Below are positions 17,802 through 26,409 of a DNA stretch of 51,795 bases, in pieces. The position numbers and the translations under genes were made by a program. The stretch is from assembly GCA_000415505.1 (NCBI GenBank), contig KE354235.1, positions 1-51,795 on the forward strand, in the 5' to 3' direction. The notes under the pieces were generated by a model, which saw nothing but the letters and a program-made list of their open reading frames with translations, did not search any database and was not told the DNA's origin. Source of the DNA: Streptomyces afghaniensis 772. Lineage in GTDB: Bacteria > Actinomycetota > Actinomycetes > Streptomycetales > Streptomycetaceae. Within the stretch, counting starts at the first letter, position 1. Every line of letters starts with the position of its first letter.

Positions 17802-18506
17802 ATGACCGCAGTTCTGTTCGTCGTCACCGGCGCCGACCACTGGACGCTCGCCGACGGCACCCGCCACGCCACCGGCTACTGGGCCGAGGAACTCGCCACA
17901 CCGCACCGGCTGCTGCGCGAGGCCGGGTTCGACGTCACCATCGCGACCCCCGGCGGCGTCGCTCCGACCGTCGACGCCGTGAGCCTCGCCGCCGAGTCCA
18001 CCGGCGGCAAGGAGCAGTCCGATGCCATCGCCGCGTACCTGGCTGCCATCCGCGCCGACCTGGAGAACCCCGCCAAGCTCGAAGAGGTCGACCTCGACGC
18101 GTACGCCGCCGTCCTCTACCCCGGTGGCCACGGCCCCATGGAGGACCTCGCCGTGGACGCCCGCTCCGGCCGACTGCTCACCGCGGCGCTGGACTCCGGC
18201 AAGCCGCTCGCCGTGCTGTGCCACGCCCCGGCGGCCCTGCTCGCCGCCCGGCGCGAGGACGGCAGCTGGCCGTTCGCCGGTTACCGCATGACCGGCTTCA
18301 CCAACACCGAGGAAACCGCAGCCGGCTTCGCCGGCAAGGCCAAGTGGCTGCTCGAGGACCGCCTGGTGGAACTGGGGGCCGACTTCCAGGCCGCGGCCCC
18401 GTTCAGCGAGCACGTCGTGGCCGACCGCAATCTGCACACCGGTCAGAACCCCGCCTCCTCGGCGCGGCTCGCCCGGAACCTCATCGACGCCCTGAACCGC
18501 GGCTGA
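17802..18506 (+). CDS. DJ-1/PfpI-family protein (Hsp31-like glyoxalase/deglycase candidate)
   Basis: A 234-residue class I glutamine-amidotransferase-fold protein. The nucleophile elbow is AVLCHAPAALLAA, with Cys about residue 142 followed by His. The upstream Glu and the segment YPGGHGPMEDLAVD are as in Hsp31/YhbO-type members. Likely glutathione-independent glyoxalase or protein-repair activity against reactive carbonyls. That suits its position between a quinone reductase and an aldehyde dehydrogenase. GAAGGAG precedes the ATG. Confidence 0.85.
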   Translation: MTAVLFVVTGADHWTLADGTRHATGYWAEELATPHRLLREAGFDVTIATPGGVAPTVDAVSLAAESTGGKEQSDAIAAYLAAIRADLENPAKLEEVDLDAYAAVLYPGGHGPMEDLAVDARSGRLLTAALDSGKPLAVLCHAPAALLAARREDGSWPFAGYRMTGFTNTEETAAGFAGKAKWLLEDRLVELGADFQAAAPFSEHVVADRNLHTGQNPASSARLARNLIDALNRG

Positions 18507-18555
18507 TCCCCCGTCGACGCCCCCTCTTCCGCCCTACCGCACCTGTGAGGGAACC

Positions 18556-19872
18556 ATGAACAACCCCGCGCCCGAGCAGCCCGCCGAGCTCGTCGCCCGG
18601 CTGCGCGCCACCTTCCGCGCCGGCACGACCAAGCCCGTGGCCTGGCGCACCGAGCAGCTGAACCGGATGCGTACCCTGCTCACCGAGCAGGGGGAGACCT
18701 TCGCCGCGGCGCTCCACGCCGACTTGGGAAAGAGCTCAGCCGAGGCGTACCGCACGGAGATCGACTTCGTCATACGCGAGATCGACCACACCCTGGAGCA
18801 TCTCGACGGGTGGCTGCGCCCCGAACCGGCCCCCGTCCCGGCGTTCATCGGCGAGGCGAGTGCCTGGACGCAGTACGACCCCCTGGGGGTCGTACTGGTC
18901 ATCGCCCCCTGGAACTACCCGGCGCAGCTGCTGCTGGCCCCGGTGGCCGGTGCCCTGGCCGCGGGCAACGCGGTGGTCGCCAAGCCCAGCGAACTGGCCC
19001 CGGCCACCTCCGCCGCCCTCGCCCGCCTCGTGCCGCAGTACCTCGACACCGACGCGGTCGCCGTGGTCGAAGGCGGGGTCCCGGAGACCACCGCCCTGCT
19101 CGAGCAGCGCTTCGACCACATCCTCTACACCGGCAACGGCACGGTCGGCCGCATCGTGATGGCTGCGGCCGCCCGGCACCTCACGCCCGTCACCCTCGAA
19201 CTGGGCGGCAAGTCCCCGGTGTTCGTGGACCGGGACACCGACCTGGACACCGTCGCCGCCCGCCTCGCGGCCGGGAAGTTCCTCAACGCCGGGCAGACCT
19301 GCGTCGCGCCCGACTACGTCCTCACCGACCCCGAGACCGCGCCTGCTCTCGAAGCCGCCTTGGCCAAGGCCATCGAGGGGCTGTACGGGTCCGACCCCGC
19401 CGCCTCCGCGGAGTACGGCCGTATCGTCAACGAACGGCACTTCGACCGGCTGACCGCTCTCCTCGACTCCGGCCGTCAGGTCACCGGTGGCGCGCACGAC
19501 CGCGAGACGAAGTACATCGCGCCGACCGTCCTGGCCGAGGTGTCACCGGACGCGCCCGTGATGCAGGAGGAGATCTTCGGCCCGATCCTCCCCATCGTCG
19601 AGGTGGGCGGGCTCGACGAGGCCATCGACTTCATCAACGACCGGGAAAAGCCGCTGGCCCTGTACGCGTTCACCGACTACGACACCACCCGGGAGCGGCT
19701 CGCCGCCGAAACCTCCTCCGGCGGCCTCGGGTTCGGCCTGCCGCTGGCCCATCTCACCGTCTCGGACCTGCCGTTCGGGGGCGTCGGGGAGAGCGGCATG
19801 GGCAGCTACCACGGCCGCTACTCCATCGAGACCTTCAGCCACCGCAAGGCCGTACTCGCCAAGCCTCTGTGA
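18556..19872 (+). CDS. Aldehyde dehydrogenase (short ALDH3-like)
   Basis: A 438-residue NAD(P)-dependent aldehyde dehydrogenase lacking the long N-terminal arm, so similar in size to ALDH3 members. It carries APWNYPAQLLLAP (cofactor site), LELGGKSPVFVD and the catalytic Cys in NAGQTCVAPDYV. QEEIFGPILPIVEV closes the active site region. It oxidises medium or aromatic aldehydes to acids. It is the last gene of the MFS-QOR-DJ1 operon and converges on tesB 10 bp away. Confidence 0.9.
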   Translation: MNNPAPEQPAELVARLRATFRAGTTKPVAWRTEQLNRMRTLLTEQGETFAAALHADLGKSSAEAYRTEIDFVIREIDHTLEHLDGWLRPEPAPVPAFIGEASAWTQYDPLGVVLVIAPWNYPAQLLLAPVAGALAAGNAVVAKPSELAPATSAALARLVPQYLDTDAVAVVEGGVPETTALLEQRFDHILYTGNGTVGRIVMAAAARHLTPVTLELGGKSPVFVDRDTDLDTVAARLAAGKFLNAGQTCVAPDYVLTDPETAPALEAALAKAIEGLYGSDPAASAEYGRIVNERHFDRLTALLDSGRQVTGGAHDRETKYIAPTVLAEVSPDAPVMQEEIFGPILPIVEVGGLDEAIDFINDREKPLALYAFTDYDTTRERLAAETSSGGLGFGLPLAHLTVSDLPFGGVGESGMGSYHGRYSIETFSHRKAVLAKPL

Positions 19873-19882
19873 CGAACGGTGG

Positions 19883-20767
19883 TCAACCCCGGTCGGGGAC
19901 AGCTGGAGCGGGCGGCGACAGGGACGCTTCCCCGTCGCCGTCCTCCGCCCGCCGGGGCCGGTCGAAGCGCATGAGTCCCTCCTGCGCGACGGCGGCCACC
20001 AGACGCCCGCCCGTGTCGAACAGCCTTCCGCGGATGAGCGCCCGGCCCTGCTCGGCCGACGGGGAGAGCTGGTCGTACAGCAGCCACTCGTCCGCGCGGA
20101 AGGGACGCAGGAACCACAGCGAATGGTCCAGCGACGCACCCTGGACGGCGGTCGGGGGATGCGGCAGCCGCGCGGTGCCCAGCAGCGCCATGTCGCTGAG
20201 ATAGGTCAGTGCGCAGGCGTGGACGGCTCCGTCGTCCGGCAGCGGATGTCCGTACCTGATCCACACCCGCTGGCCGGCCGGTGCCCCCGGGACGTGGCCG
20301 ATCTCGCCGCCGGGCACCCAGCGCATCTTCCAGTGGTGCCATTCCGCGGGCCGCGGCATGCCCCAGCCGTTGACGCGGTCGGACTCCGGGATGTCGTCAG
20401 GTGCCGGCACCACCGGCATGTCCACCTGGTGGGAGAACCCTTCGTCCCCACGATGGAACGACGCCGTCACCGTGAAGATCGGCTCCCCGGCCTGGACCGC
20501 GGTCACCCGGCGGGTGCAGAAGCTGCCCCCGTCGCGGAGCCGCTCGACCAGATGGTCGGTCGGCTCGTGCGGACGGCCGGGCCGCAGGAAGTACCCGTGC
20601 AGCGAGTGAGCCGCGTACGACCGGTCGAGGGTGCGCGCCGCGGACATCAGCGACTGGGCGGCGATCTGGCCACCGAACGTCCGCGCCCACTCGCTGGGGA
20701 TCGGACCGGACCGAAACAGGTCCGGCCCGATCTCGTCGAGGGCCAGGACCTCTGGCAGACCGGCCAT
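19883..20767 (-). CDS. tesB: Acyl-CoA thioesterase II
   Basis: A 294-residue double hot-dog thioesterase that hydrolyses acyl-CoA to free acid and CoA. N-terminal DLFRSGPIPSEWARTFGGQIAAQSL and C-terminal ASLDHSLWFLRPFRADEWLLYDQ contain the family Asp and the typical HSLWF. The product is slightly longer than E. coli TesB (286). It lies downstream of the acyl-CoA operon but is separated by 93 bp holding a tandem repeat, so it may have its own promoter. It could relieve CoA sequestration during catabolism. Confidence 0.9.
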   Translation of the reverse strand: MAGLPEVLALDEIGPDLFRSGPIPSEWARTFGGQIAAQSLMSAARTLDRSYAAHSLHGYFLRPGRPHEPTDHLVERLRDGGSFCTRRVTAVQAGEPIFTVTASFHRGDEGFSHQVDMPVVPAPDDIPESDRVNGWGMPRPAEWHHWKMRWVPGGEIGHVPGAPAGQRVWIRYGHPLPDDGAVHACALTYLSDMALLGTARLPHPPTAVQGASLDHSLWFLRPFRADEWLLYDQLSPSAEQGRALIRGRLFDTGGRLVAAVAQEGLMRFDRPRRAEDGDGEASLSPPAPAVPDRG

Positions 20768-20809
20768 GCTTCGGCTCCTCTCACTCGCCCGTGCTTCTTT
20801 CCTCTGAGC

Positions 20810-20843
20810 GTGGGGGTCGAACTACCGTGGGGGTCGAACTACT
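20810..20843. repeat. Two tandem 17-bp repeats upstream of tesB
   Basis: GTGGGGGTCGAACTAC followed by C (20810-20826) or T (20827-20843), in direct tandem. They lie 43-76 bp upstream of the tesB start and may be regulator half-sites. Confidence 0.7.
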
Positions 20844-20860
20844 GTGGGCAGGCGACCCGT

Positions 20861-21895
20861 TCAAATACCTGCCGTGTCCGCGACTTCGTGGGCCTTCGTC
20901 ACCAGTGCGTCGATACGCTCCGCGGTCGGGGTCCCGGACGCGGCCTTGTTCCGCGGATCGTCCAGCGCGCGACGCATGACGCCCTCCGCGATGATCGCGA
21001 CCTTCCACAGTCCCATCGCGTGCCAGTAGCCCAGCGCCGTCAGGTCGCGTCCCGACGCCGCCGAGTAGGCCGCCACGAGTTCCTCGCGGTGCGGGAAGCC
21101 GTCGAGAGCCGTCGCGACGAAGTCGCCCAAGGTGTTCTCACCCTTGGCCGGCCAGTAGGCCAGCAGGCTGCCCATGTCCGCCAGCGGATCCCCCAGCGTC
21201 GACAGCTCCCAGTCGAGCACCGCCGTCACCTCCCCGCTGTCGTGGGAGGTGATGACGTTGCGCAGATGGAAGTCGCCGTGCACGAGCGTCAGTTCGCGCT
21301 GCTCCGGCACGGCCGACACCAGGCGCCGGGTGAGGTCCTCCAGGGCGGGCAGTTCGCGGGTCCTGGACCTCTCCCACTGGGCCGACCACCGCTTGAGCTG
21401 ACGCTGCGCATACGGCTTGTGGCTCGCCAGAGCGGTCAGCCCGGTCACTTCGAGATCGACCACGTGGATCTGCGCCAGCGTCCGCGGCAACGACAGTCCG
21501 ATCGCCCGGCGGCGCTCGGGCGTCAACGACCGCGCGATCGACATCGAGTCGACGACCTCGCCGTCCACGAACTCCATGAGCAACAGCGGGACGTCGGTCA
21601 CGGCGGGATCATCGGTCAGCCCGAGCACCCGCGGGGTCGGGACGGTGGTGCTCTCCAGGGCGGCCAGAATCCGCGCCTCGCGGGCCACGTCGTGCGCCGA
21701 CGCCAGCAGGTGACCCAGCGGTGGGCGCCGCAGCACCCATCTGCGGCCGTCCTGATCCATGACGAGATACGTCAGGTTCGACTGGCCCAGCCCGATCCGC
21801 TCGAAGGCCAAGGGCCCGGCGAAGTCGACGCCGAGGGTGGCGAACCAGCCGCTCACGGCCCCGGCGTCGATTCCGACGATGTCCGCGCTAGACAC
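20861..21895 (-). CDS. APH-fold phosphotransferase (ACAD10/11- or LvaA-like kinase)
   Basis: A 344-residue protein of the aminoglycoside-phosphotransferase fold found fused to acyl-CoA dehydrogenases in ACAD10/ACAD11. It has GLGQSNLTYLV (nucleotide loop), WVLRRPPLGHLLASAHDVAREARIL, the catalytic HGDFHLRNV and the metal site VLDWELSTLGDPLADM. Known relatives phosphorylate 4-hydroxyacyl-CoA rather than antibiotics; here it is co-transcribed with an acyl-CoA dehydrogenase. The GTG start overlaps the SDR stop by 8 bp. Last gene of the operon. Confidence 0.85.
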   Translation of the reverse strand: MSSADIVGIDAGAVSGWFATLGVDFAGPLAFERIGLGQSNLTYLVMDQDGRRWVLRRPPLGHLLASAHDVAREARILAALESTTVPTPRVLGLTDDPAVTDVPLLLMEFVDGEVVDSMSIARSLTPERRRAIGLSLPRTLAQIHVVDLEVTGLTALASHKPYAQRQLKRWSAQWERSRTRELPALEDLTRRLVSAVPEQRELTLVHGDFHLRNVITSHDSGEVTAVLDWELSTLGDPLADMGSLLAYWPAKGENTLGDFVATALDGFPHREELVAAYSAASGRDLTALGYWHAMGLWKVAIIAEGVMRRALDDPRNKAASGTPTAERIDALVTKAHEVADTAGI

Positions 21896-22670
21896 CGATA
21901 CCGGCTCCTTGCCTGAACGGGAGCGCGTCGCCGAGCAGTTGCCCGCCGTCGATCACCATGGTCTCGCCGGTGATCCAACTCGCGGCGTCCGAGACGAGGA
22001 AGGCGACGGCGGAGGCGATGTCGGCGGGCTCCCCGATGCGGCCCAGCGCCATCGAGGCGGACACGGCCTGCTCGTGCTCCTTCCACAGGGCCTCGGCCAG
22101 CTTGGTGCGCACCACACCCGGGGCCACCGCGTTGACGCGGACCTTCGGCGAAAGTTCGAGGGCCAGCTGTTTGGTGAGATGGATCAGTGCGGCCTTCGAG
22201 GCGTTGTACAGCCCGATGTTCGCCTCGGATGCCATGCCGCCCACCGACGCGGTGTTGACGACCGCCCCGCCGTGCTCCCCCATCCAGGCCCGCGTGGCCA
22301 GACCCGTCCACAGGACGGGCGCCCACAGGTTCACATCGAAGGTCTTCGCGAACCGGCCGTGGTCCTGGTCGATGACCGGCCCGAAGGCCGGGTTGGTCCC
22401 CGCGTTGTTGACGAGGATGTCCAGGCTGCCGAAGCGCTCGAGCGTCAGCTCCACACAGCGCCGGGCCGCCTCTTCGTCGACCGCGTGCGCACCGACGCCG
22501 ACCGCCGTGCCCTTGACCTGGGCCGCGGCGGCGTCCGCCGCCTCCTGGGACCGGGAGGTGAGGACGACGTTCCCGCCGGCCTCCGCGATGGCCTGGGCGA
22601 TCGCCAGGCCGATCCCGCGCGAGGCCCCGGTGACGACGGCGGTGCGCCCGGTGAGGTCGAGTCCCGCCAT
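21888..22670 (-). CDS. SDR-family oxidoreductase
   Basis: A 260-residue classical short-chain dehydrogenase. It has the cofactor motif TGASRGIGLAIA, NNAG at about residue 90, the catalytic Ser in NTASVGG and the YNASK pair. The C-terminal GETMVIDGGQLLG is typical. It probably interconverts a hydroxy and a keto group on an acyl-CoA intermediate. It sits one base after the acyl-CoA dehydrogenase stop and overlaps the kinase gene, so it belongs to the same pathway. The cofactor preference is not clear. Confidence 0.88.
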   Translation of the reverse strand: MAGLDLTGRTAVVTGASRGIGLAIAQAIAEAGGNVVLTSRSQEAADAAAAQVKGTAVGVGAHAVDEEAARRCVELTLERFGSLDILVNNAGTNPAFGPVIDQDHGRFAKTFDVNLWAPVLWTGLATRAWMGEHGGAVVNTASVGGMASEANIGLYNASKAALIHLTKQLALELSPKVRVNAVAPGVVRTKLAEALWKEHEQAVSASMALGRIGEPADIASAVAFLVSDAASWITGETMVIDGGQLLGDALPFRQGAGIGV

Positions 22671-22671
22671 C

Positions 22672-23901
22672 TCAGTTCACCGCCGCCGTCGCCGCGTCGC
22701 GGTACTGCCGCAGTTCCTGCCTGGCGATGGCCCGCTTGTGGACCTCGTCGGGACCGTCCGCCAGCCGCAGCGTCCGCAGATGCGCGTACATCATGGCCAG
22801 CGGGAAGTCGTCGGTCACTCCCGCTCCCCCGTGCACCTGGATCGCGCGGTCGACGATCTTCAACGCGATCTCGGGGGCGGCCACCTTGATGGCCGCGATC
22901 TCGGTGCGCGCTTCCTTGTTGCCGACCGTGTCCATCAGGTACGCGGCCTTGAGCGTGAGCAGGCGGATCATCTCGATGTCGATACGCGCTTCCGCGATCC
23001 AGTCCTGAATGTTGGACCGCTCGGCGACCGGGCTGCCGAAGGTCACCCGTGACTGTGCGCGCCGGCACATCAGTTCCAGCGCCCGCTCGGCCGCGCCGAT
23101 GGCCCGCATGCAGTGGTGGATACGACCGGGCCCGAGCCGGGCCTGGCTGATCGCGAAGCCCTCACCCTCACCCTTGAGGACGTCCTTGGCCGGCACCCGG
23201 ACATTCTCGAAGACGATCTCCGCATGGCCCTCGCGATCCGCGTACCCGAACACCGGGAGGTTGCGGACCACGGTGACCCCGGGGGCGTCTACGGGTACGA
23301 CCATCATCGACTGCTGGCGATGTGGAGCCGCCGTGGGGTCGGTCTTGCCCATCACGATGAGCACCTTGCAGTTCTTGTGCATCGCGTTCGAGGCGAACCA
23401 CTTGCGGCCGTTGAGCACGTACGCATCGCCGTCGCGCTCCATCCGCAGCTCGATGTTGGTGGCGTCGGAGCTGGCGACACGCGGCTCGGTCATCGCGAAC
23501 GCCGAGGCCATCGTCCCGTCGAGCAGGGGCTTGAGGTACTTCTCCTTGTGCTCCTCGCTGCCGAACAGCGTGAGCACCTCCATGTTGCCGGTGTCGGGCG
23601 CGTTGCAGTTGCACGCCTCGGAGGCGATGTGGCTGCGCCCCATGATCTCCGCCAGCGGCGCGTACTCGAGGTTCGTCAGACCGGGGCCCCACTCCGGGTG
23701 CGGGTGGAACAGGTTCCACAGTCCACGCCTGCGCGCCTCCGCCTTGAGCTCCTCGAGGATCGGCGGGTGGAAGTGCGGGTCACCCGACGCGCGCATCTGC
23801 TCGTCGTACACCGCCTCGGCGGGGTAGATGTGCTCATCCATGAACTCGAGCAGATCCGCCTGGTACTTCTTGGCGCGGTCCGACATCTCAAACAGGGACA
23901 T
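22672..23901 (-). CDS. Acyl-CoA dehydrogenase (ACAD10/11-type)
   Basis: A 409-residue FAD-dependent acyl-CoA dehydrogenase. Features are [17 protein letters not shown] (FAD/substrate loop), [24 protein letters not shown] and [53 protein letters not shown] holds the usual catalytic Glu position. The closest known architecture is the ACAD domain of ACAD10/11. In those proteins phosphorylated 4-hydroxyacyl-CoA loses phosphate rather than simply being desaturated. Overlaps the enoyl-CoA hydratase stop by 14 bp. Confidence 0.88.
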   Translation of the reverse strand: MSLFEMSDRAKKYQADLLEFMDEHIYPAEAVYDEQMRASGDPHFHPPILEELKAEARRRGLWNLFHPHPEWGPGLTNLEYAPLAEIMGRSHIASEACNCNAPDTGNMEVLTLFGSEEHKEKYLKPLLDGTMASAFAMTEPRVASSDATNIELRMERDGDAYVLNGRKWFASNAMHKNCKVLIVMGKTDPTAAPHRQQSMMVVPVDAPGVTVVRNLPVFGYADREGHAEIVFENVRVPAKDVLKGEGEGFAISQARLGPGRIHHCMRAIGAAERALELMCRRAQSRVTFGSPVAERSNIQDWIAEARIDIEMIRLLTLKAAYLMDTVGNKEARTEIAAIKVAAPEIALKIVDRAIQVHGGAGVTDDFPLAMMYAHLRTLRLADGPDEVHKRAIARQELRQYRDAATAAVN

Positions 23902-24703
23902 CCGAACTCCTGACGGGTAGGGAGGGAAAGTCGGGCGTGCGCTTGTCCAGGTGACTGGCCACGCCTTCGACGACGTCGGACCCGCGGAAGGCCTGGATCA
24001 TGAGGCCGTCCGCCCGGGCCACGGAATCGGCGTAGGTGCCGTCCGCGTCATTGCTCAGTTGGCTCTTGATGGTGGCCATGGATGCCGGGGAGCAGCGCCT
24101 CGCCAGATCGGCGGCGTAGGCGACAGCGGCATCCACCACGCTGCCGGTGGGGACCAGGTGGTCGAGGAGTCCCATACGGAAGGCCTCCTCGGCATCCACC
24201 ATGCGACTCGACAGCAACAGGTCCGCTGCCCGGCTGTGCCCCACCAGCCGGGGCAACAGCCAGGAGATCCCGTACTCGGCGATCAGCCCGCGTTGCGCGA
24301 ATGCCGTGGTGAACCGGGCCGAGGGCGAGCCGAAGCGGATGTCGCAGTAGAGGGCCTCCACCATGCCCAGGCCGGCGGCCACGCCGTTGATCACCCCGAT
24401 CAGCGGTTTGCGCAGGGTCCGCGGAACGTCCCGCGGACGGCGCCGCGCCCGGTCCGCCTCGGAGACCTCGCCGACCGCCTGCAGCTGTTGCAGGTCGGCT
24501 CCGGCGCAGAATCCGCGTCCCGCGCCGGTGACCACGACGGCGCGTACGCCCGGATCGTCTTCGGCGGCGTCGAGCAGCGCGAAGTAGCGGTCCTCGAGTT
24601 CGTCGGTCCAGGCGTTCAGCTTGGCGGGCCGGTTGAACGTGAGCACCAGCACCGGCCCTCGGTGTTCGGCGAGGACGAGCTCGCCCGGCGGCACGCCGGT
24701 CAT
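23888..24703 (-). CDS. Enoyl-CoA hydratase/isomerase
   Basis: A 271-residue crotonase-fold enzyme. Oxyanion-hole segments are [13 protein letters not shown] and [20 protein letters not shown]. The second region has Ala-Gln-Arg-Gly-Leu-Ile-Ala-Glu, keeping one acidic catalytic residue (AEYGISWLL). It hydrates or isomerises the enoyl-CoA from the dehydrogenase. ATG 24703 overlaps the SDR stop as ATGA; the longer reading frame upstream is shadow. Confidence 0.88.
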   Translation of the reverse strand: MTGVPPGELVLAEHRGPVLVLTFNRPAKLNAWTDELEDRYFALLDAAEDDPGVRAVVVTGAGRGFCAGADLQQLQAVGEVSEADRARRRPRDVPRTLRKPLIGVINGVAAGLGMVEALYCDIRFGSPSARFTTAFAQRGLIAEYGISWLLPRLVGHSRAADLLLSSRMVDAEEAFRMGLLDHLVPTGSVVDAAVAYAADLARRCSPASMATIKSQLSNDADGTYADSVARADGLMIQAFRGSDVVEGVASHLDKRTPDFPSLPVRSSDVPV

Positions 24704-25518
24704 GTCTGCGCCAGCAGGGAGCTCTGGTAGCGGCGCATCCCGCGCAGCCACCGGTCATAGTCCGAGCCCTTCTGCCGGTACATCTCCAGAACGTCTTCGT
24801 GCGGCAGGATCAGGAAGCGCTCGTCCTCCATCGCGGCCAGGACGGCGTCGGCGACATCGGCCGGCTCCAGGACGTCACCGGCGGAGGTGACGGCCCGCGT
24901 CGCTGCTCTTCCCAGCGCGTCCCCGGAGTCCTCCCCGGAGAACAGCAGCTTGGTGTTCACTCCCATCGGGCACAGACAGCTGACACGCACCCCGCGATCG
25001 CCGTAGGTGACACTCAGCCATTCGGCGAAGGCGACGGCCGCGTGCTTGGTGACGGCGTACGTGGCGGAGCCGACCTGGGTGAGCAGTCCGGCCGCCGAGG
25101 CCGTGCTGACGAAGTAGCCCTCACCGCGCTCGAGCCACCCCGGTACCAGCAGCTTTGCCGCACGGATGTGGGCTCGCAGATTGACGTCGATCGAGCGGTC
25201 CCAGTCCTGCTCGCCCGCGTCGAGGCCGGGCGCCCCGGCGATGCCCGCGTTCGCGAAGTAGAGATCGACCGGACCGAAGGTGCTTTCCGCCAGGTCGACC
25301 AACCGCTGGATCTGCTCGGTGTCCGACACGTCCGCGCCGACGCTGACGGTGCTTCCCGGACGATCGGCGTTGACTTCCTCCGACACCGCCCGTGCGCTGT
25401 CCGCGTCGAGGTCCGCGACGACGACCCGGGCGCCCTCGCGAGCGAGCCGTGCGGCCAGCGCTCTGCCGATGCCTGCGCCACCACCGGTGACGACGGCGAC
25501 TCTTTGTGCAACGTCCAC
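24700..25518 (-). CDS. SDR-family oxidoreductase, first gene of the acyl-CoA operon
   Basis: A 272-residue short-chain dehydrogenase with TGGGAGIGRALAARL, the NAG motif within YFANAGIAG, STASAAG and the catalytic YAVTK. After residue 225 it has a longer C-terminal tail (VLEMYRQKGSDYDRWLRGMRRYQ), as in many mycobacterial/actinobacterial lipid SDRs. GTG start; GGAGAGGG lies 7 nt upstream. It is the promoter-proximal gene of the operon running down to the kinase at 20861. Confidence 0.87.
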   Translation of the reverse strand: MDVAQRVAVVTGGGAGIGRALAARLAREGARVVVADLDADSARAVSEEVNADRPGSTVSVGADVSDTEQIQRLVDLAESTFGPVDLYFANAGIAGAPGLDAGEQDWDRSIDVNLRAHIRAAKLLVPGWLERGEGYFVSTASAAGLLTQVGSATYAVTKHAAVAFAEWLSVTYGDRGVRVSCLCPMGVNTKLLFSGEDSGDALGRAATRAVTSAGDVLEPADVADAVLAAMEDERFLILPHEDVLEMYRQKGSDYDRWLRGMRRYQSSLLAQT

Positions 25519-25559
25519 AGCGAACCCTCTCCGTTACGGGGCGTGCGATGCGTCCGACC

Positions 25560-25589
25560 TGTATAATTGAATCCGACGTCAAGTTCAAT
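25560..25589 (-). promoter_or_regulatory. Promoter with embedded operator for the SDR-ECH-ACAD-SDR-kinase operon
   Basis: On the minus strand, -35 TTGAAC (25583-25588) and -10 TATACA (25560-25565) are separated by exactly 17 bp. The dyad ATTGAA-N12-TTCAAT (25566-25589), with GACGTC at its exact centre, covers the spacer and -35. A near-identical arrangement is found at 29849-29877. This is among the best promoter matches in the window. Confidence 0.75.
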
Positions 25590-25613
25590 ACCTGGCGGCA
25601 CGGATCCACATGG

Positions 25614-25647
25614 AAAAAGCCGCCCACCCCCAGGGGGATGAGCGGCT
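25614..25647 (-). terminator. Intrinsic terminator of the TetR gene
   Basis: Read on the minus strand, a stem with outer arms AGCCGC / GCGGCT and inner CCCCC-T-GGGGG is followed by five T residues. It lies 15 bp after the TetR stop and upstream of the SDR promoter, insulating the two. Confidence 0.75.
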
Positions 25648-25661
25648 ACGAGGCAGGCGGA

Positions 25662-26354
25662 TCAGCGGTGGTCGGGGAAGCGGAGGGCGTTCGCCCAGAG
25701 CCGGGTCACCGTGGACACGAGCTCCTCGAAGTCCACCGGCGCACCTTCTTCCTGCCGCTCGCCGAGCACGAAGGTGTTGTAGGCCATGACGCTGACCATG
25801 CCGGACAGCGCACGGGAGGCCATCATCGGATCGACCTCACGGTCCGCGACACCCCGCGCCTGCAGGTCGGCGATGCCACGGGCGTTGCGGCGGATGAACG
25901 CGTCGGCGCGCCGACGCCGGAACTCACGGAACTCCGGCTCCACTTGGGCGACCTGTTCGAGCAGGCCCATCAGCTTCGCGTTCCGCTTGTACGCCTCGAG
26001 GTACGCACGATTGCTCGCCTCGAGTACCGCATGGGGGTCGTCGGTACCCTCCACCCGGGCCATGCCGGGGTGCATCATGTCCTCCTGCGCCTCCAGGAGG
26101 ACGGCGGCAAGCACCTCTTCCTTGTTGGCGAAGTAGGTGTAGAAGGATCCCGCCGCACATTGCGCCTCTTTGGTGATGTCGGTGAGGCGGGTGTCGAGGT
26201 AGCCGTCCCGTTCGAACACCTTCCGAGCGGCTTTCACCAGAGCGGCCCGGGTCCGCGCTCCGCGCTTCGTCGTGGGGGGCTCACGAAGGTGCGTCAGGGG
26301 CGCCATGGGCGGCGCCTGCTCGCCGTCGATCTCCTCGGGCGCAGTACTCTCCAT
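25662..26354 (-). CDS. TetR-family regulator of the acyl-CoA genes
   Basis: A 230-residue TetR protein. The helix-turn-helix is VKAARKVFERDGYLDTRLTDITKEAQCAAGSFYTYFANKEEVL. A strongly helical ligand domain follows. ATG 26354 was chosen because a -10 TACAGT (complement of 26362-26367) lies 7 nt upstream, predicting a leaderless mRNA. The longer GTG start at 26390 would lie inside the operator-like sequence. Half of the operator seen in the two catabolic promoters (TTGAATCCGACA, 26369-26380) covers this promoter, so autoregulation and control of both operons are likely. The ligand is probably an acyl-CoA. Confidence 0.87.
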   Translation of the reverse strand: MESTAPEEIDGEQAPPMAPLTHLREPPTTKRGARTRAALVKAARKVFERDGYLDTRLTDITKEAQCAAGSFYTYFANKEEVLAAVLLEAQEDMMHPGMARVEGTDDPHAVLEASNRAYLEAYKRNAKLMGLLEQVAQVEPEFREFRRRRADAFIRRNARGIADLQARGVADREVDPMMASRALSGMVSVMAYNTFVLGERQEEGAPVDFEELVSTVTRLWANALRFPDHR

Positions 26355-26361
26355 CCCCGGA

Positions 26362-26380
26362 ACTGTACTTGAATCCGACA
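26362..26380 (-). promoter_or_regulatory. TetR autoregulatory half-site and leaderless -10
   Basis: TTGAATCCGACA at 26369-26380 matches the left half of the operators at 25566 and 29855. The -10 TACAGT lies beside it on the minus strand. The right half (GTTCAA) is missing here, so binding may be weaker. Confidence 0.55.
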
Positions 26381-26409
26381 CCACAATCACGAACGCGGAG
26401 GGCCGAGGC

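Noticed and set aside
20861-21895. Aminoglycoside resistance kinase
   Set aside because: The fold matches, but the sequence type and the operon with acyl-CoA enzymes fit an ACAD10/11-like kinase.
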